From assembly GCA_030704845.1 (NCBI GenBank), contig JAUYKZ010000009.1, positions 124,001-188,000 on the forward strand: 64,000 nt of DNA, given 5' to 3'. The stretch comes from an archaeon (GTDB taxonomy: Archaea > Nanobdellota > Nanobdellia > Woesearchaeales > GW2011-AR9). The notes under the pieces were generated by a model. The model was given only the letters and a program-made list of their open reading frames with translations. It was not told the DNA's origin and ran no database searches. Shown here piece by piece: positions 60,729 through 64,000 of the stretch. Positions within the stretch are counted from its first letter, which is position 1. The number at the start of each line of letters is the position of its first letter. The position numbers and the translations under genes were made by a program.

Positions 60729-61136
60729 ATGGCAGCAGAAACTTCATTCGGGTTAATTTTTGGTTTAATGCTTTTAGCAATTGGAGCAATAATTTATTTT
60801 CTAGCAAGAAAAAGAAGCCTTCCTCCTTTACCTGAAGATGATGATGAACAAACGAGTTCCGAATCAATCTTTTCGCCCTTTTCAAAGAACTCTGAAAGAC
60901 AAAAACATATCAAAGAATTACATCATAAACATTCACATAAAGTTCTTGAACAAGAATCTAAAGAATTGTTTCCGGGAATTTCTAAACATAAACGAACTAG
61001 CAAAGACTTTCAAAAATTAGCCGAGATTGCAAGGAAAAACAGACTGAAAAAGAGTGCATTTAACCATGAGCGAGAACAAAAATCCATTGCAAACAAAAGA
61101 GCGATTGAAAAATTAAAGAAAATGGCTAAAAAATAG
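60729..61136 (+). CDS. Membrane protein with basic His/Lys-rich cytoplasmic tail, 135 aa
   Basis: One transmembrane helix (FGLIFGLMLLAIGAIIYFL) is followed by an acidic patch and a long basic helical tail (HIKELHHKHSHKVLEQES, then KRTSKDFQKLAEIARKNRLKK). It begins 1 nt after the 892-aa gene, so it is co-transcribed and may anchor or assemble that protein from the cytoplasmic side. The family is not recognised. Confidence 0.6.
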   Translation: MAAETSFGLIFGLMLLAIGAIIYFLARKRSLPPLPEDDDEQTSSESIFSPFSKNSERQKHIKELHHKHSHKVLEQESKELFPGISKHKRTSKDFQKLAEIARKNRLKKSAFNHEREQKSIANKRAIEKLKKMAKK

Positions 61137-61200
61137 TCCTTTCTCAGACGTAAATCCAACAACATTTATAAACTAAAACTCTTTCTTAAATGCTAAGACT

Positions 61201-64000
61201 ATGAGATGTCAAAAAAGAGGTTTTTACGTAGTTTTATCTCTATTCCTGTTAGTTTTCTTTGCATCAGTTGTTTCCGCTCAAACCGAAGGATGTTATGTGT
61301 ATCCTGGCGGGTCGGAAGATTTGTATTGCATCAGCGGAGTTTTGGATACAGATGCTCAAGCAGATTGTGAAGAAAACGTAGATTGTAGTTTTGAAGATCA
61401 TTTTATTCCAGGATCAGATTGTAGCGAGTTCGATGCGTGCCGGGTTGTTACTTGTTCAGTTGATTGTCGAGTTCATGCGTTAGGTGTTTGTCAAGAATTG
61501 GGCGGAGTGGAAGTTTCTGATGACGATTTTTCTTTATGGTGTTCTCCAGGATGTTGTAAGGTTGGAAATAATTTCTGTCAATTTAATCTAAATTTAAATC
61601 AATGCCAGCAAAGAGCAAGACAATTAGGTGTAAATCCGGAATCAGTAATCTTCGATAACAGTATTGGGATGAGTACGGAAAGTTGTAACCAATTGTATTG
61701 CGCAATTGATGTTGGGCAAGGTTCAATTAAAGGCTCAGTGAAAGATACAGATGGAAATGTTATCGCTGGAGCCGGTATTGATGCAGAAGGTATCACTTCA
61801 ATTTCTATTCAAGCAAATGTAAATGGAGAATTTTCAATAGCTAGTTTAACACCGGGAACTTATCGAGTTACAGCAAGAGCAGAAGGATATCTCCCTAGTT
61901 CCGCATCGTTAGCTGTTTCATCTAATCAAGAATTAAGACAAGAATTTGTTTTACAAAGAGCCGAAGCTAACGCAATAGTTTCAATTTCGGTAACTTCACG
62001 TGATGGAACTCCAGTAGATGGAGCAACAGTTGTTTGGAGCGGAAATGCCCAAGGAAGAATTACCACCGCAAGAGATGGCAGGGCGCAAACACCACAAATT
62101 CCTCCGGGAGATTATCAATTCACTATCAGCAAAGTAGGATATTCATCAAGAGACCAAAGAGTAGCTGTGATTGCGGGGGATAATCCATTAAGAGTAATTC
62201 TAGATGTTGCAGCTATCCAAGGAGTTCAAGGATTTACGTTTATTGATGTGAATAGTAACGGAAGATTTGATGCAAATGCAGAGCAAGTAATTTATGGTGC
62301 TAAAATTATTATTGATGGCATCTTCAAAGGATTTTCAAAGTTCCCAGATGGAACTTACATTTTCCCGATAAGTGTCGGGGATCACAAAATAGGAGCAACT
62401 TACCAGGATTATTCTTTCCCTGAATTAGAATTTGCTCTTGCAGAAGGAGATGACGCAACAACAATTCCAATTCCTCTTTCAAGAATCATTGGAGACTGTA
62501 CTTTGCCTGGAACGGAGAAAAAAGTGGAAATATTTTCGGCAACTCAAGTTCAAGGAGAACAAGTATTGAAATTGGAATGGACAAAACCTTGTTTTGAAGT
62601 TGCAGGATATGAAATTAAAAGATTTAAAGATGGTCAATTAGACGGAGATAAAATTTATCCGACTGCCGCAGAAAATTCGTACATAGATGGGAAAGTCGAA
62701 TGGAATACCGAATATACTTACGAAATCACTGCCTTGTATGCAAATCCTGCTCGTGAATCTGAACCAACAAGATTAAGGGAATCAGTTAACCCGGGAGATG
62801 AAGAATGTGAGGGAAGATTTCACGATCCAGAATGGGAAACATTTTGTATGGTTAGTTCTGAAGAAATTAGGAAACAAGTCTGGACATGTAATGTTCAAAA
62901 TCAATTGATTTCTTCAACTGCCTGCGCAGGTGCAGGAGAAGGAGCTAACTTTTATTGTGCTCAAACATCAAAAACGGATGCCGAATGTAAAGATGCGGGA
63001 GCGTGTGAAGGTTTACCTTTATCCGGTCCATTTGGTTTATACCACTCACGTTCAGCTTGTTATGGAGCTGAAACTCCAGAAGATTTCCAATCGGAAACAT
63101 TCTGTTATTATGATTCAACCGAAACTATCGTTAATCAATGTAATAGTTGTTTAGATGTTCAAGACTGTTTTGCTTATCAAAGTAAAGATGCCTGTGAAAT
63201 CAATAGTTGTTTAAGTGAAGCTTGTAAATGGGTTGATGGAGCTTCAAATGAAGAACCAATTATTGATTACGGTCAAGTTATACCTCAATTCGTAACTCCA
63301 GAAACCGGAGAAGGTTATTGTGTTCCAGTCGAAGAAAAATTAACTATCGAAGAAAGCCAATGTCAATTATGTGGTCCAGAGAATGGATTAGATATTTTCT
63401 CGAATTATTATTGTACGGCTGATGTCTGTTCAGGATTAGGTAAATGTTTCTCAGATGTTTCTTTAGCAGAATGTAACGCTTGTCCTGAATCACCAAGAGG
63501 CGGATCAGATCCAGCAAATTGTTATGCTTATGCATCAGAATTGGAATGTGTTGGTAATCAGCCAGTTCAAAAAGATCCATTTGGAAGTATCACATTCTCT
63601 GATGATCAGTGTGGTTGGAATAGATGTTTATGGCAAGGTGCACCAAACGGATTCGGTTCGGGTGGATGTATAAAAGATGGTAACGGCGATTTAGAAAATG
63701 ATTGTGATGGGTTCAGGGGAGCAGAAGTAGTTTCTTGTCGTTTAGATTCAAGCGCTCCAAGAACCGAAATAGTTAGCGCAACCGTTCCGGTAATTTCAAC
63801 AACGAAACAAACTGTCTTGTTCCATGGTGTTGATAATTTCCATGAAGCTCTTAATCAGATAAATAAGATGGGAGTTCTTGGATATTGTCTTGAAAGTGCG
63901 GAAGAAGGGGCACCTCAAACTTGTCTTACAATAAATGGTGAGAATCCTTTTGTAGAAGTTCCATATCCAGGAAGATTACCCGACGAAGTTGTAGAAGTAA
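61201..64000 (+). CDS. Giant secreted protein with carboxypeptidase-regulatory-like domains, C-terminus beyond window
   Basis: The frame is open from ATG 61201 to the window end (over 933 codons) and is absent from the ORF track for that reason. A signal peptide (GFYVVLSLFLLVFFASVVSA) precedes a Cys-rich head. Two or three carboxypeptidase-regulatory-like/CNA-B type beta domains follow (GSIKGSVKDTDGNVIAGAGID ... TPGTYRVTARAEGY, and VDGATVVWSGNAQGRITTARDG), then a fibronectin-III-like segment and a long Cys-rich part with repeated CNSC/CNAC pairs. A TATA (catttataaac) lies about 35 nt upstream. It is probably a cell-surface adhesin or stalk protein. Confidence 0.75.
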   Translation, partial: MRCQKRGFYVVLSLFLLVFFASVVSAQTEGCYVYPGGSEDLYCISGVLDTDAQADCEENVDCSFEDHFIPGSDCSEFDACRVVTCSVDCRVHALGVCQELGGVEVSDDDFSLWCSPGCCKVGNNFCQFNLNLNQCQQRARQLGVNPESVIFDNSIGMSTESCNQLYCAIDVGQGSIKGSVKDTDGNVIAGAGIDAEGITSISIQANVNGEFSIASLTPGTYRVTARAEGYLPSSASLAVSSNQELRQEFVLQRAEANAIVSISVTSRDGTPVDGATVVWSGNAQGRITTARDGRAQTPQIPPGDYQFTISKVGYSSRDQRVAVIAGDNPLRVILDVAAIQGVQGFTFIDVNSNGRFDANAEQVIYGAKIIIDGIFKGFSKFPDGTYIFPISVGDHKIGATYQDYSFPELEFALAEGDDATTIPIPLSRIIGDCTLPGTEKKVEIFSATQVQGEQVLKLEWTKPCFEVAGYEIKRFKDGQLDGDKIYPTAAENSYIDGKVEWNTEYTYEITALYANPARESEPTRLRESVNPGDEECEGRFHDPEWETFCMVSSEEIRKQVWTCNVQNQLISSTACAGAGEGANFYCAQTSKTDAECKDAGACEGLPLSGPFGLYHSRSACYGAETPEDFQSETFCYYDSTETIVNQCNSCLDVQDCFAYQSKDACEINSCLSEACKWVDGASNEEPIIDYGQVIPQFVTPETGEGYCVPVEEKLTIEESQCQLCGPENGLDIFSNYYCTADVCSGLGKCFSDVSLAECNACPESPRGGSDPANCYAYASELECVGNQPVQKDPFGSITFSDDQCGWNRCLWQGAPNGFGSGGCIKDGNGDLENDCDGFRGAEVVSCRLDSSAPRTEIVSATVPVISTTKQTVLFHGVDNFHEALNQINKMGVLGYCLESAEEGAPQTCLTINGENPFVEVPYPGRLPDEVVEV

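Noticed and set aside
1-64000. CRISPR arrays, insertion sequences, integrases, rRNA genes
   Set aside because: None was seen by reading both strands; R1/R2 are the only longer duplicated non-coding elements noticed.

Overview
The window is archaeal. It carries split PolD (DP1 and DP2), Orc1/Cdc6, MCM, PCNA, TBP, TFE-alpha, aIF2-beta, RpoP, eL43, prefoldin beta, RNase J, Hjc, RNase P component 3 and two intron-containing tRNAs. TATA boxes about 20-30 nt before the starts of many genes suggest leaderless transcription. The AT-rich composition, the bacterial-type GyrA and ScpB, several catalytically degenerate enzymes and very large Cys-rich surface proteins point to a DPANN lineage close to Woesearchaeota/Pacearchaeota. 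That placement is inference from gene content; no rRNA is present to confirm it.

Layout. 1-11 kb: the 5' part of a Hef-like helicase, two small kinase-like genes, a degenerate site-2-protease-like membrane protein, a THUMP methyltransferase relative without catalytic motifs, GyrA, ScpB with a partner, and a lamin-tail surface protein. 11-15.8 kb: three small coiled-coil proteins, tRNA-Leu(CAA) with an intron, RNase J, PCNA and a radical SAM protein with an unusual cysteine spacing. 15.8-22.4 kb: an envelope metal/thiol region with a DUF411 lipoprotein, two adjacent membrane proteins ending in the same MVGGC tail, DsbA, a thioredoxin-like lipoprotein, a COG0523 GTPase and a membrane-bound wHTH protein. 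Two promoters in this region share a near-identical palindrome. 22.4-35.5 kb: housekeeping genes, including an AsnB-Dph6 fusion, DRG GTPase, MscS, prefoldin, RpoP, eL43, tRNA-Pro(TGG) with two insertions, two peptidases, TyrRS, RNase Z, Hjc, TFE and aIF2-beta. A candidate structured small RNA lies between drg and mscS.

35.5-47.4 kb is the replication locus. DP2, DP1 and Orc1/Cdc6 lie left of a roughly 725-bp gene-free origin, with MCM, an OB-fold RPA-like protein and TBP to the right. The origin has an AT-rich unwinding region flanked by origin-recognition-box-like sequences in opposite orientation. A 93/101-bp structured repeat brackets the RPA-MCM pair. 47.5-51 kb holds a sulfur-transfer module: a ubiquitin-like SAMP, an E1-like UbaA, an NcsA-type tRNA thiolase and a ThiI-like protein that has lost its PP-loop.

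51-64 kb is an accessory envelope region. It has a Cys-rich lipoprotein-like gene, a frameshifted HEPN / intact MNT pair bracketed by a perfect 20-bp direct repeat, then a same-strand run of giant secreted or membrane proteins (1761 aa, 892 aa with a pilin-like N-terminus, a 135-aa basic membrane protein, and a more than 933-aa protein that runs off the window). No CRISPR array, insertion sequence, integrase or rRNA was seen.
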